Of a stretch of DNA of 64,000 nucleotides, positions 1 through 10,423 are shown in pieces. The stretch is from the NCBI GenBank assembly GCA_027533455.1, contig JAPZUC010000002.1, forward strand, positions 771,050 through 835,049, in the 5' to 3' direction. This DNA comes from Porphyrobacter sp. (GTDB taxonomy: Bacteria > Pseudomonadota > Alphaproteobacteria > Sphingomonadales > Sphingomonadaceae). Position numbers and translations under genes: made by a program. A model generated the notes under the pieces. The model ran no database searches. It was given only the letters and a program-made list of their open reading frames with translations, and was not told where the DNA came from. Within the stretch, counting starts at the first letter, position 1, and each line of letters opens with the position of its first letter.

Positions 1-519
1 ACCGTCGATCACCACCGGAAGACCATCCCGCATCAGCGTAACGCCAGCAGGGCCGGTAAACTGTGGCGGAATGACCAGGCCGAAGTCCGCCAACAAGCTG
101 ACAACGTAACCGCCCCAACCAACGGCGACCACGGAAGCTGCCAGACCATATTCGAGCAGCAGCAGCGCCCCCATGATCCAGGCGACGAACTCGCCCAGCG
201 TCGTGTAGCTGTAGGTGTAGGCCGAACCGGAAACCGGCAGAGTCGAGCTCAACTCGGCGTAGCACAGTCCGGCGAATGCACAGACGATGCCTGCAACCAC
301 GAAGGACAGCATAACCGCTGGCCCCGCATGAAGCGCCGCAGCGCTACCCGTGCGCACAAAGATGCCCGCCCCGATGATACAACCCACGCCGAGCAGCAGC
401 AGGTTCCACTTGCCGAGCGTGCGCTTAAGCTCGCTGGTCTGGGTTTCACGCTGGACCTGCGCGATAGATTTGCGCGCGAACATCCGTTGAAAAACGGTTC
501 CTCTGGGTGCACTTGCCAT
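1..519 (-). CDS. APC-family amino acid permease, N-terminal part (runs off the left window edge)
   Basis: Minus-strand translation from the ATG at 519 is open to the edge: MASAPRGTVFQRMFARKSIAQVQRETQTSELKRTLGKWNLLLLGVGCIIGAGIFVRTGSAAALHAGPAVMLSF..., with the typical APC 'GVGCIIGAGIFV' TM1 motif. Absent from the ORF track because no stop lies in the window. Confidence 0.85.
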   Translation of the reverse strand, partial: MASAPRGTVFQRMFARKSIAQVQRETQTSELKRTLGKWNLLLLGVGCIIGAGIFVRTGSAAALHAGPAVMLSFVVAGIVCAFAGLCYAELSSTLPVSGSAYTYSYTTLGEFVAWIMGALLLLEYGLAASVVAVGWGGYVVSLLADFGLVIPPQFTGPAGVTLMRDGLPVVIDG

Positions 520-712
520 TAGCAGTTCCCCCTGAGCGCCTGAATGGCGCACGGCTTGATCCGATCAAGAAACATCTGAGTTTGGTCTCCCAATGATCGC
601 GGCAAATCCCCCGCGCGATCGACTGGGCTTAACGCTAGCGCAACACGCCCGCAAAACAAGCGGCAATGCGCAGGCTTTCCCCCGACGCGCGCAGCCGCTA
701 GACCGCTACACC

Positions 713-1585
713 ATGTCCACGACCTTCCAGCTCGACACGAGCACAAGCCGCGCCAACCCCACCCCGCAGCCGATGCGGCGGCTGACCGTGCCCGCAATCC
801 GCGGCCGCAAGACCGACGGCGTGACTGGGGAACCGTTGGTGATGCTCACCGCCTACACCGCCCGCCAGGCGCAGCTGCTCGATGCGCATTGTGACCTGCT
901 GTTGGTGGGCGATTCTCTCGGACAGGTGATTTACGGCCTTCCCTCGACCGTGCCGGTCACGCTGGAAATGATGGCGAACCACGGCGCGGCGGTGGTGCGC
1001 GGCTCGTATCATTCGGTGGTGGTGGTCGACATGCCTTTCGGCTCATACGAAGCCTCGCCCGAGCAAGCGTTCGAGAGCGCGGCTTTCCTGCTGAAGCTGA
1101 CGGGGGCTGCGGCAGTGAAGCTTGAAGGCGGCGCGGCAATGGCGCCGACGGTCGCCTTCCTCAGCCAGCGCGGCATTCCGGTTATGGGCCATGTCGGCCT
1201 GACACCCCAAGCGGTCAACGTGCTGGGCGGATATGGTGCCCGGGGCCGCTCAGATGCCGAAGCCGAGAAGATCGTCTCGGACGCCAAGGCATTGGACGAG
1301 GCCGGAGCCTTCGCCATCGTCATCGAAGGCGTGGTCGAGCCGATCGCCATTGCTGCAACCCAAGCGGTCACCTGCCCCACCATCGGCATCGGTGCTTCGG
1401 CCCAGTGCGACGGTCAGGTGCTGGTCACCGAGGACATGCTCGGCATGTTCGAACGGGTGCCGCGCTTCGTAAAGCGCTACGAGGATATCGCCGGCGTGAT
1501 TGACCGCACCGTTGCCCGCTATGCCGAAGAAGTACGTGATCGCAGTTTCCCGACGCCCGACCAGACCTACCAGCCCAAGGCCTGA
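713..1585 (+). CDS. panB: 3-methyl-2-oxobutanoate hydroxymethyltransferase
   Basis: LTAYTARQAQLLDAHCDLLLVGDSLGQVIYG...VKLEGG...GHVGLTPQ is PanB-like; ATG at 713 is more likely than the longer ORF start at 593. Confidence 0.93.
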   Translation: MSTTFQLDTSTSRANPTPQPMRRLTVPAIRGRKTDGVTGEPLVMLTAYTARQAQLLDAHCDLLLVGDSLGQVIYGLPSTVPVTLEMMANHGAAVVRGSYHSVVVVDMPFGSYEASPEQAFESAAFLLKLTGAAAVKLEGGAAMAPTVAFLSQRGIPVMGHVGLTPQAVNVLGGYGARGRSDAEAEKIVSDAKALDEAGAFAIVIEGVVEPIAIAATQAVTCPTIGIGASAQCDGQVLVTEDMLGMFERVPRFVKRYEDIAGVIDRTVARYAEEVRDRSFPTPDQTYQPKA

Positions 1586-1587
1586 AC

Positions 1588-2565
1588 CTAGCCGCCCCTC
1601 GCCAGACGCCCCGCCAACGGGGCTGCCAGCACCAGCTGCGCGAGGTGATAGAGCAGTAAGGGCGCGATCACGAAACCCGCGTTTTGCGGTGGGAACAGGA
1701 TTGCGGCGAGCGGCGCACCGATAGCGACGCTTTTCTGCGATCCAGCGAACAGAAAGGCAATCCGGTCGCCGCGCGGTAATCCTAGCAGACCTGCGCAGCC
1801 CCACGCACCCGCCAATGCGATCCCCAGCATCACCAGCACCAGAACGACCAATGCCGCCCAGTCGGCGGGTGGGAACATCGTCGCCAGTCCCTGCTCGACC
1901 GCCCCCGAGAAGGCGACATAGACCGCGATGCCGATAACGGCGCGGTCAAGCCAGGCCGCGGTAGATTTGTGAGCGATCAGCTTGTCGATGAAACAGTCCT
2001 GCACCGCCTGGCCGATTGCGAACGGTAGAACGAGGATCAGAACGATCCGCATGATCGCACCGCTTCCCATGTCGCCCGCAGCGCCTCCGCCGACAGCTGC
2101 GAACAGCGGCGCGCTAACCACGACGCCCGCGATATTGATCAGCGCCGCCCCCACCACCGATAGCGCGACATTGCCATTGGCAAGGCTAGTGTAGGAGGTC
2201 GCAGACTGCACGGTTGAAGGAAGGCAGCCGAGGTAGACGAAGCCGATAGCCACCAGCGGCGGCAGCCATGGTGCGGCCAGCTGGGCAAAGCAGAAGCCGA
2301 CAAGTGTCATCACCCCGAACACGAACAGCATAAGCGGCCCGAAATACCGCCAGTTGGCGAGTCCCTTGGCGATCTCGCTGCGCCTGATGCGCATACCGTT
2401 CACGAGGAACAGCACGAAGATACCGACATTGGAGACGGTGGTCGCGGTCGTCCGCGCCTCACCCGCCGCAGGAAGAACCAGTGCGAGGGCTGTGGCAACG
2501 ACCAGCACAGCGATCATCGGATCGGTCAGCAAAGGAAAACGCGCAGGCTTGGACATCAGGGTCAT
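1588..2565 (-). CDS. Bile acid:sodium symporter family (SBF-like) membrane protein
   Basis: Multi-TM ORF with 'YLGCLPSTVQSATSYTSLANGNVALSVVGAALINIAGV' typical of SBF-like/YfeH proteins. Confidence 0.8.
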   Translation of the reverse strand: MTLMSKPARFPLLTDPMIAVLVVATALALVLPAAGEARTTATTVSNVGIFVLFLVNGMRIRRSEIAKGLANWRYFGPLMLFVFGVMTLVGFCFAQLAAPWLPPLVAIGFVYLGCLPSTVQSATSYTSLANGNVALSVVGAALINIAGVVVSAPLFAAVGGGAAGDMGSGAIMRIVLILVLPFAIGQAVQDCFIDKLIAHKSTAAWLDRAVIGIAVYVAFSGAVEQGLATMFPPADWAALVVLVLVMLGIALAGAWGCAGLLGLPRGDRIAFLFAGSQKSVAIGAPLAAILFPPQNAGFVIAPLLLYHLAQLVLAAPLAGRLARGG

Positions 2566-2607
2566 GCCCCTGCCTTGCTAGACCGCGCTTGTCGAGAAAG
2601 AGCGCAC

Positions 2608-4095
2608 CTATCTTGCGGCGAAGCTGCGCGGACGCACTTCGGCCAGCGCGGCCGCAAGCCGCTGCGCATGACCGGCATGCCCCAATTCCTGTGCGGCACG
2701 CAGACGCAGAGCAAGCAGCGCGGGGTCATGGCCCGCTCCAAGGCCGATGGCGTGATCCAGCAGCAGCACAGCACGGCGCCAGTCGCCGCGCGCAGACTGC
2801 CGCTCTGCCAGTGTCACGAGCGCACTCGCGGTGTCAGGCTCGCCTGAAACCTGCCGGGTCAGCAGCAGCTCGTCTGCGCCCTGATTGCCGTGGCGCGCGA
2901 AAGTCCACGCTGCCTTGCGTGTAAGCGGCCAAGGTCGCCGCACCTCGGATGCTAGAGCATAGGCGGTGAGAGCTGCGCGCGGATCGCCTGCACCCAGCAG
3001 TGCATCGCCTGCGAGCGAAGCGACATCCGCCGATGCAGGATTGCGCGTGCGCAAAGCTTCTGCCTGCTTCCTCGCTTCGCGCGAGTTATCGTTCCAAAAG
3101 GCGCGCCGCACACCGGCAGTCGGCTGCGGCAGACGATCACGAACCGCAAGTAGAACCGGCTCAGACCGAGCGGCTCGATAAGCTCGTGCGAGCAGTGGCG
3201 CTGCTGCCGCGCGGTCACCGATCCTTTCGTAGGCACGCGCAACCAGCATCAGCAGATAAGGCGAGGCCTCCGGCAGCGTTGCCTCTGGACCGAAGCGACG
3301 GATCAACGCATCTTCGCGCCCGCCCGCAAGTAAAGCGCGGGCAAGCAGCTCGCGCACCCGCGCATTGGCAGGCTGCCGAGGCGCGAGCGCCTCGAGTGTC
3401 ACAGCGGCACTGTCGGCATTGCCTTCAGAAAGACTGATCACAGCATCAAGCAGAAGCGCCGCCGGAACACCTTTCCCTGCCATGCCGCTGCGCGCGAGTA
3501 AGCTGCGGGCGAGCGCAAAGTTTTGCCCTCGCGCTGCCAGTACCGCTTGGAAATACAGCCCGCGTGGGTCTTCCAGCGCAATTTCGTCCAGCTTGCGCAC
3601 AGCTCCCAACATTGCGCGCGCATTGCCGCTGTCCCCAAGCGTCGCAGCATAATCGGCCAGGATGTCGGGATCATCGGGATTGGCCTTGAGCGCCGCTTCG
3701 AACCATATCAGCGCATCGCGGGTGCCGTGGGCGTCGCGAACCATCAGGCCCCGCAAACGCAGCGCCGGCGCGTAATCCGGCCCGAACGCAAGCGCGCGGT
3801 CCGCCGCTTCAAGCGCAGTGAGATGCTCGCCCCCGCGCAGTCGCAGCCGTGCGATAGCAAGCCACAAGTCGGGGTTTTCGGCCGCAAGACTGCGCGCCTC
3901 ATCCAGCTTGCGCCCTGCATCAGCAAAAGCGCCATCAGCCATTGCCCTATCAGCTTCGGCGAGCAACCGGGTTACTGCAGGTGTACCCTCAACTGGCCCC
4001 CGTCCCGGCCGATCCACTGCGCCCTGCGAACAAGCAGCCAGCACACCCAGCGCCAGGGCCGCCAAAGCCGCTAGGGGCCTAGGCTTGGAGGTCAT
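2608..4095 (-). CDS. prsT: TPR-repeat lipoprotein, PrsT-like (PEP-CTERM system associated)
   Basis: Lipoprotein signal MTSKPRPLAALAALALGVLAACSQG and TPR-rich body; start overlaps the end of the PrsR-like gene. Confidence 0.65.
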   Translation of the reverse strand: MTSKPRPLAALAALALGVLAACSQGAVDRPGRGPVEGTPAVTRLLAEADRAMADGAFADAGRKLDEARSLAAENPDLWLAIARLRLRGGEHLTALEAADRALAFGPDYAPALRLRGLMVRDAHGTRDALIWFEAALKANPDDPDILADYAATLGDSGNARAMLGAVRKLDEIALEDPRGLYFQAVLAARGQNFALARSLLARSGMAGKGVPAALLLDAVISLSEGNADSAAVTLEALAPRQPANARVRELLARALLAGGREDALIRRFGPEATLPEASPYLLMLVARAYERIGDRAAAAPLLARAYRAARSEPVLLAVRDRLPQPTAGVRRAFWNDNSREARKQAEALRTRNPASADVASLAGDALLGAGDPRAALTAYALASEVRRPWPLTRKAAWTFARHGNQGADELLLTRQVSGEPDTASALVTLAERQSARGDWRRAVLLLDHAIGLGAGHDPALLALRLRAAQELGHAGHAQRLAAALAEVRPRSFAAR

Positions 4096-5443
4096 ACTGC
4101 TTGAGCAGATCATAGAGTGTCGGGCGACTGATCCCCAGCAGCTTGGCAGTGCTCGATATATTGCCCTCACTTCGCGCAAGCGCGTGGCGGATGACACGGC
4201 GGTCAGCGGCTTCGCGCGCCGACTTGAGGTTGAGCACATCGAGGTCACGCTCGTCAGATGCGCCCAGATCGAGGTCTTCGGCGTTGACCATCCTACCATC
4301 GGCCATGATCACCGCTCTCTTCACCCGGTTTTCCAGCTCGCGGACATTGCCCGGCCAGTCATGCCCGTCGATCGCGGCAAGCGCATCGGGCGCAAAGCCG
4401 GTGACGGCGGGATTCATCTCGGCGGCAAAGCGCTTGAGGAAGGCTTTCGCCAGCAAAACTGGATCGCCGTGGCGTTCGGCCAGACCGGGGATGCGCACGA
4501 CAATTTCGGCGAGGCGGTAGAACAGGTCCTCGCGGAAACTGCCCTGCTGGATCATCGTTTCAAGGTCCTGGTGGGTTGCGCACACGATGCGAGTATTGAC
4601 CGGGATGGCCTTGCGGCCCCCGACACGCTCGATGGTGCGTTCCTGCAAGAAGCGGAGCAATTTGACCTGAAGCGGCAGCGGAATATCGCCTACCTCGTCG
4701 AGGAAAAGCGTGCCTCCGTCAGCGCTCTCGATCTTGCCCTCGGTAGTCTTTACCGCGCCGGTGAAGGCGCCTTTTTCGTGTCCGAACAGTTCGCTTTCGA
4801 GCAGATTTTCAGGGATCGCCGCGCAGTTGATCGCCACAAACGGCCCTCCCGCGCGGTCGCTGGCATCGTGAAGTCCCTTGGCGAGCAGTTCCTTGCCGGT
4901 CCCGCTCGCTCCCAGCAGCATCACCGATACGCTGGTGCGCGCCACCCGTTCGATCGTCCGGGCGACCTTTACCATTTCCGGCGCGCCGGTGATCATACGG
5001 CCGAGTACGGTTTTGTCAGCGCTCGACGAGGCGACGAGCCGGCGGTTCTCCTCCTCGATGGCGCGTAGGTTGAAGGCGCGGCGCACGATCAGGCCCAGCG
5101 CGTCGATATCGATCGGCTTCTGGTAGAAATCATAAGCCCCGCGCGCGATCGCGGCGAGCGCGCTTTCGCGGGCACCGTGGCCGGACGCGACGATCACCTT
5201 GGTATCGGGCTTCAACGCCATGATGGCGTCAAGCACAGCAAAACCTTCGGTTGTCCCGTCGGGATCGGGCGGCAGGCCGAGATCGAGCGTCACCACCCCT
5301 GGCGCCTCGGATCGCAGAGCGGCAATGGCGCTGTCACGGTCGCCCGCAATCACCACCTCGAAATCATCATATGCCCACTTGAGCTGAGCCTGAAGGCCGG
5401 GATCATCTTCGATCACCAGCAGCACGGGTTTCTTGTCAGCCAT
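4079..5443 (-). CDS. prsR: Sigma-54 interacting response regulator, PrsR-like (receiver + AAA+ with GAFTGA + Fis-type HTH)
   Basis: Receiver N-terminus (VLLVIEDDPGLQAQLKW), GASGTGKELLAKGLH, HEKGAFTGA, C-terminal HTH STAKLLGISRPTLYDLLKQY; follows a PrsK-like kinase. Confidence 0.85.
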   Translation of the reverse strand: MADKKPVLLVIEDDPGLQAQLKWAYDDFEVVIAGDRDSAIAALRSEAPGVVTLDLGLPPDPDGTTEGFAVLDAIMALKPDTKVIVASGHGARESALAAIARGAYDFYQKPIDIDALGLIVRRAFNLRAIEEENRRLVASSSADKTVLGRMITGAPEMVKVARTIERVARTSVSVMLLGASGTGKELLAKGLHDASDRAGGPFVAINCAAIPENLLESELFGHEKGAFTGAVKTTEGKIESADGGTLFLDEVGDIPLPLQVKLLRFLQERTIERVGGRKAIPVNTRIVCATHQDLETMIQQGSFREDLFYRLAEIVVRIPGLAERHGDPVLLAKAFLKRFAAEMNPAVTGFAPDALAAIDGHDWPGNVRELENRVKRAVIMADGRMVNAEDLDLGASDERDLDVLNLKSAREAADRRVIRHALARSEGNISSTAKLLGISRPTLYDLLKQYDLQA

Positions 5444-7587
5444 TATGCGACCTCTTGATCCGGTGAATTGTCAGCGTCTCGAGCGCCGAAAAGGCGCACT
5501 GCGTCGGCAAGCGGGAGGGTCAGCGCGAAGCGCGTACCGAGCCCTTCGCGGCTCTCGACCGTGACGCGCCCGCTCATGGCCCGCACCAGCTCGCGGGCCT
5601 CGAAAGCACCGATGCCGAAGCCGCCGGACTTTGACGAGACGAAGGGCTTGAATAGCCCGGTCCGGACGAATTCTGGGCTCATGCCCTTGCCCGAATCGAC
5701 GACTTCGATGGTGCCGCTAAGCCTTTCAGACGACACATCGAGAAGTACAGGGCTGCCATCCTCGGTGGCGTCGATCGCGTTCTGGACGAGATGGATCAGC
5801 GCCTGCTCCAGCGCCTCGCTATTGCCCATCACCCGCACCGGCGTTTCTCGGGTTAGTGCGACAGAATGAGTGCTGCCAAAGCGCGCGGCAATACCTCGGG
5901 CGAGTTCAACCAAATCGATCGGGCCAAGCGTGGCAACCTGCCCCGATCCGTATCGCCCCAGCCTTGCAAGCAGCGCCAACAACTTGTCCGCCGAATTGCG
6001 CAGCGTCACGAGCATGTCGGCACGGAAGGCGGGATTGTCGGCATGCTTCTCGGCATTGGCAGCGAGCAGCGAGAGCTGGCTGACGAGGTTCTTGATGTCA
6101 TGCATGACGAAGGCCATGCGGCGGTTGAATTCATCGAACCGGCTTGCATCCATCAGGGCCTGCTGGCCGGCCTGTTCGGCAAGATAACTGGCCAGCTGCT
6201 GGCCTGCGACGCGCAGAAGATCGAAGTCCTCCCAGTCGAGCTGGCGCGGGTTTCGCGGACGAGCCAGCACGATCACCCCGACAAGACGGTCGAAGTGGAT
6301 TAGTGGAACAAGCGCCCAAGCGTCCTCGGCCTCCATCAACCAGAACGGCACCTCGGCAGCCTCGCCGTGATGGTCGATCCCGCCGCGCGCCTCATCCAAC
6401 GCGAGGACAAAATTGTTATGTTCAAGCATCCCCGACAACCCGAACTCTGCCGCAACCGCAGGCACAGCGATAGTCGGCCAGTTCCAGCGCGCGGTCAGTT
6501 CAAGTTGCGCCTGTTCGTTGGGCATCAGCAGTAGCCCGGCGGGGCTTTCGGTGATGTCGGCAAGCGCCTTGACCACACGCTCTTCAAGGCTCGCGCTGCC
6601 GGCGCCCCCTTGGCCAATGGTGCGCGTGAAACGCAGCCATTCCTGGCGGTAATCGTAGCGGTGCTGGAAGAGGTGCTTCGTCGCCGTCACGCGCAGCCAC
6701 CCTCGCAGGCGCGGTGATGGAAGCGCGAGCGCGGCACCGAGGGTCGCTGCCACCACAAACACGATCTGGCTTGCCCGTGCGACATCGCCCCCGATGAGAG
6801 CAAGCGACTTGGTGATCAGCACCAGCCCGGCAAGATAACCGCCGATCAGCAGCAGCGAGAGCGTTCGGAATGTTACCGCACGCGAAGGGCTGAACTGCAC
6901 CCGGGGTCCGGCAGCACTCATACCAAGCGCGAACAGCACGGCCATTGCGCCTGCGAATAACCCACGCACGTCGCCAAGCATCCGCGGGACCGCTCCACCC
7001 AGATAGGTCAGCGCGTGTAGGTTGAGATCGAAGGCAAAAATGCCCGTCAACGCCATGCCCGTCCAGCGCAGCACTGGGCGCATCGCACTGGCAGCGCCGG
7101 CATAGAGGTTGTGCAGCAGCATAAGCGCGCCGATTGCCACAAGCATGTCGATCTGCACGCCCACCTCGAACACAGTGCGAGCAACAGGCGTTCCATCCGT
7201 GAACGGATTGCCCGCCAGCACCACCGCCAGTTGGAGGAGTTGAGCCAGCACCAAGGCCACAATCACTGCGCGCACAGGCTTGAGGCTCGCGGTACGGCCA
7301 TCGAAGGCGAACAGGCAGTACATGGTAGCGATCAACGCAAGGTTGCGCGCTGCGGCAGCGATCGCGACTGTGCCGTGTTCCGTCCCGAGGGCAGCGGCAA
7401 GCGCACACCAGACAGCACTCGCAGCAGAAGCGACCATCAGCCCGATCCGGTCGGGACGGGTGCGCTCACCCTTATACCAGATCCAAAGCATTGCACCCAC
7501 GCTGAGCACAGCACCCGCAATCCACGTCGCGAGCGTCACCAGCGGGACCAGCACACCGGGCCAGATCATCGCGCGCCCTCCGGCCAC
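5443..7587 (-). CDS. prsK: Membrane histidine kinase, PrsK-like (multi-TM + GAF + HATPase)
   Basis: N-terminal TM region, GAF-like middle, H-box 'RRMAFVMHDIKNLVSQLSLL', N-box 'HLVQNAIDAT', 'GGFGIGAFEARELV'. Confidence 0.82.
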   Translation of the reverse strand: MAGGRAMIWPGVLVPLVTLATWIAGAVLSVGAMLWIWYKGERTRPDRIGLMVASAASAVWCALAAALGTEHGTVAIAAAARNLALIATMYCLFAFDGRTASLKPVRAVIVALVLAQLLQLAVVLAGNPFTDGTPVARTVFEVGVQIDMLVAIGALMLLHNLYAGAASAMRPVLRWTGMALTGIFAFDLNLHALTYLGGAVPRMLGDVRGLFAGAMAVLFALGMSAAGPRVQFSPSRAVTFRTLSLLLIGGYLAGLVLITKSLALIGGDVARASQIVFVVAATLGAALALPSPRLRGWLRVTATKHLFQHRYDYRQEWLRFTRTIGQGGAGSASLEERVVKALADITESPAGLLLMPNEQAQLELTARWNWPTIAVPAVAAEFGLSGMLEHNNFVLALDEARGGIDHHGEAAEVPFWLMEAEDAWALVPLIHFDRLVGVIVLARPRNPRQLDWEDFDLLRVAGQQLASYLAEQAGQQALMDASRFDEFNRRMAFVMHDIKNLVSQLSLLAANAEKHADNPAFRADMLVTLRNSADKLLALLARLGRYGSGQVATLGPIDLVELARGIAARFGSTHSVALTRETPVRVMGNSEALEQALIHLVQNAIDATEDGSPVLLDVSSERLSGTIEVVDSGKGMSPEFVRTGLFKPFVSSKSGGFGIGAFEARELVRAMSGRVTVESREGLGTRFALTLPLADAVRLFGARDADNSPDQEVA

Positions 7588-8951
7588 AGGATCACCCTCA
7601 AGGTCTGGAGCAGGATTACCAGATCGAGAAACGGCGTGTAGTTCTTGGCATAGTAGAGATCATATTCGAGCTTGCAGCGGCTATCCTCGACCGATGCACC
7701 GTATGGATAGTTTATCTGCGCACACCCGGTGATGCCCGGTTTGACCATGTGACGCTCGCCATAGAAGGGGATTTCCTCCTCAAGGCTCTCGACGAAACCC
7801 GGGACCTCTGGCCGCGGGCCGACGAAGCTCATCTCGCCCTTGAGCACGCTCCAGGTCTGCGGCAACTCGTCGATGCGCATCTTGCGGATAAAGCGGCCAA
7901 GGCGGGTGATGCGCGGATCGTTCTCCTCCGCCCACTTTGCCCCATCCTTCTCCGCATCGGCGCGCATCGAGCGCAGCTTTATGAGTGTGAAAGTCTCGCC
8001 ATACAGCCCCACCCGCTTCTGGCGGAAGAAGGCCGGCCCCTTGCTGTCGAGCTTCACCAAAAGCGCAAACAGGATGATGATCGGCAGGGTCGCCGCCAGA
8101 AGGATGGAGCTGGCGGTGATGTCGAAGACACGTTTCGAAACGCTTGAAAACATCCGGCTGCTGGAAAAGCCGTCAGAAAAAATCAGCCACGACGGGTTGA
8201 TGGTGTCGAGATCGACACGGCCGGTCTCGCGCTCGATGAAGCTCGAGAAATCGTTGACATGGACGCCCTTGGTCTTGATCCGCAGCAGGTCTTTCAGGGG
8301 CAGCGCGTTGCGGCGCTCCTGCAAGGCCAGCACCACTTCGGACACGCCGAGATTTTCGACAAAGCGGCCAAGATCGTGGATCGCCGAGCGGGGGATGGCT
8401 TCTTCGACCACACGGTTGCTATCGTTCATGGCGACGTAAGAGACGATGGCGAAGCCGGTTTCGGGCCGATCTGCCAACTCACGCAGCCGTTGTGCGCGAT
8501 CACCGGCACCCAGCACCATCACCCGGCGGCGGAACGCCGAAGACCCGAGGAAGGAGTTGAGAAGCAAGCGGTCGGCCATCAGCACGAGGATCGCGATGCC
8601 CATGGTGTAAAGCAGGGTCGATCGCCAGAACAGCTCGCTCGGCAGCACGAAATCGAACACCGCCAGCGCGATAATCCCAAGGCTGATCGCCACCAGTACC
8701 CGCGCGCCTGCAAATCGGAGGCTGCGCAACGCGTATGGGCCGTAGACCCCGACCGCGATCATCGCCAGCCAGATCACCATCGCCGTGCCGAACAGCGCCC
8801 ATCCGCGTCCGGAAAGTGCCCCCGTGTCCATGCCGATCTGGTGAACGCGCCACTGCCAGGCGAGCTCACTCGCCAGGACAAGCAAGCCGAGATCCAACAG
8901 ACCGAGCAGCAGCACGGCGTGCGGGATATAGTGCTTGAACGGGCGGATCAT
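7566..8951 (-). CDS. Sugar transferase, PEP-CTERM/EpsH1-associated type (polyprenyl-phosphate sugar phosphotransferase)
   Basis: N-terminal TM/CoA-binding-like domain and C-terminal bacterial sugar transferase: FFRQKRVGLYGETFTLIKLRSMRADAE...RIDELPQTWSVLKGEMSFVGPRPE...VKPGITGCAQINYPYGAS. Confidence 0.85.
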   Translation of the reverse strand: MIRPFKHYIPHAVLLLGLLDLGLLVLASELAWQWRVHQIGMDTGALSGRGWALFGTAMVIWLAMIAVGVYGPYALRSLRFAGARVLVAISLGIIALAVFDFVLPSELFWRSTLLYTMGIAILVLMADRLLLNSFLGSSAFRRRVMVLGAGDRAQRLRELADRPETGFAIVSYVAMNDSNRVVEEAIPRSAIHDLGRFVENLGVSEVVLALQERRNALPLKDLLRIKTKGVHVNDFSSFIERETGRVDLDTINPSWLIFSDGFSSSRMFSSVSKRVFDITASSILLAATLPIIILFALLVKLDSKGPAFFRQKRVGLYGETFTLIKLRSMRADAEKDGAKWAEENDPRITRLGRFIRKMRIDELPQTWSVLKGEMSFVGPRPEVPGFVESLEEEIPFYGERHMVKPGITGCAQINYPYGASVEDSRCKLEYDLYYAKNYTPFLDLVILLQTLRVILWPEGAR

Positions 8952-9076
8952 GAAGCGGGCCTTTGGTGCATGCCCTGCCGCTTCTAGGCCTGAGACCTTA
9001 AGTGTCGGTGAATTTTACACCCAGGGCCGCGCGCGCGAAATTCTGCGGGGTGCGAGGGTTAGCAAAGAAGTGATGA

Positions 9077-10423
9077 TCAAAGCCGCGGACGGGGCAGCGT
9101 GCTGGCGAGACGGGGCGGTGCTGGGTTGAGGCATTCTGCCTTGCCGCAGCGCCCGCAGGGCACGCCGAGCGGCACAGCATCCGCACGGTCGAGCGAGACC
9201 CCCCGCGCATGGGCAATGTCTCCCGCAAAGCGCGCCTCGATCCCCAGCACGACCGCGCGGCGGCCGGAACACATGACCCCGTCGCCATCGACCGTGCGGG
9301 TGATGGTGAACCAGTGCCGCGCCGCCGCCTCGCCCTCGCCAAAGGTCACAGCTTGGGTGAGCACCGTGCCCGGACGTTCGAAGGCCGCATAGGGCACCCA
9401 CGCAGGCCAGCGTGCGCCTTCCAGCGGGTAAACTGCTCCGCTTCCCCCGGCAGTGAAGTGTGTCATTCGCCCTGCCCGGTCGATCACCGCCATGAAGAAC
9501 GGCAAGCCTCGCTCGCCCACCCGGCCCAAGGTAGTAAGGCGCTGCGCCACCTGATCGAAGCTGACCGCGAAACGGCGCTGCAGCACTGCAAGGTCGTAAC
9601 CGGTCGCCTCGCAGGCACGCAGGAAACGGCGATAAGGCAGCAGAAGGGCACCTGCGAGGTAATCGGCAATATGTTCTCGCAAGGCATCGCGGGCCTCGAT
9701 GCTGGCAAGATTTGCACCGGCGACAAGCGTCTCGATCCCTTCGCGCATTTCTAATTGCCCCACTTGCCGCGCGATCTGGAAGCGGCGTGCAGCGCCGGGC
9801 AGCATCTCCGAAAGCTGGAGCTGGCGGGCGTGAAGATCGAGCCGGTGGACCTGTCCCGGCATCACCTCGGCAGGAAGAATGCGGACTTGAAGCTGGTGTT
9901 TCTCGCGAAGCCGCTCGGAGAGGGCCGCACTAATTTCCCCGCGCGATAGGCGCAGCTCATCGGCCAGGTCCTCGGCGGCGTGATCGAGATCTGCAAAGTG
10001 GTTCTGCCAGCGTTCGGCCGCGCGACGGGCAGCGGCGGCGGCATCCTCGACCATAATCCGCTCGCTTCCACCCGTATCGTAGAGACGCACGAAAGCGGCG
10101 GCCACTTGCGGCGCGGCGGCGAGGAATTCCTGCACCTCTTCGCGGTCAATACCGAGGTCGGCGAAGCGCTTGTCTGCCATCCGCCGCACAAGGCCATCCA
10201 GCCCGCCGATAGCGTCATCTTCGCGCAGCGAACGCGGGTCGAAGTCGAAACGTTCGATCACCTGTACCAGCACGCGGGCAGAGAGCGGCCGCTGGTTGCG
10301 CTCGATCAGATTGAGATAAGAGGGCGAGATCCCGAGGACGCTCGCCATGCCGGCCTGCGTGAGGCCTTCGCGCTTGCGCAGGCGGCGCAGGGCGGGACCT
10401 GCGAGAAGATTGGTATCGGCCAT
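9077..10423 (-). CDS. XRE-family regulator with IrrE/ImmA-like and short-chain fatty acyl regulator-type C-terminus (RamB-like)
   Basis: N-terminal HTH 'RRLRKREGLTQAGMASVLGISPSYLNLIERNQRPLS' and C-terminal Cys-containing 'GVPCGRCGKAECL'; divergent to aceA. Confidence 0.8.
   Translation of the reverse strand: MADTNLLAGPALRRLRKREGLTQAGMASVLGISPSYLNLIERNQRPLSARVLVQVIERFDFDPRSLREDDAIGGLDGLVRRMADKRFADLGIDREEVQEFLAAAPQVAAAFVRLYDTGGSERIMVEDAAAAARRAAERWQNHFADLDHAAEDLADELRLSRGEISAALSERLREKHQLQVRILPAEVMPGQVHRLDLHARQLQLSEMLPGAARRFQIARQVGQLEMREGIETLVAGANLASIEARDALREHIADYLAGALLLPYRRFLRACEATGYDLAVLQRRFAVSFDQVAQRLTTLGRVGERGLPFFMAVIDRAGRMTHFTAGGSGAVYPLEGARWPAWVPYAAFERPGTVLTQAVTFGEGEAAARHWFTITRTVDGDGVMCSGRRAVVLGIEARFAGDIAHARGVSLDRADAVPLGVPCGRCGKAECLNPAPPRLASTLPRPRL

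Noticed and set aside
8131-8150. cacgtttcgaaacgc palindrome resembling parS
   Set aside because: Lacks the CACGTG centre of parS and lies inside the sugar transferase coding sequence.
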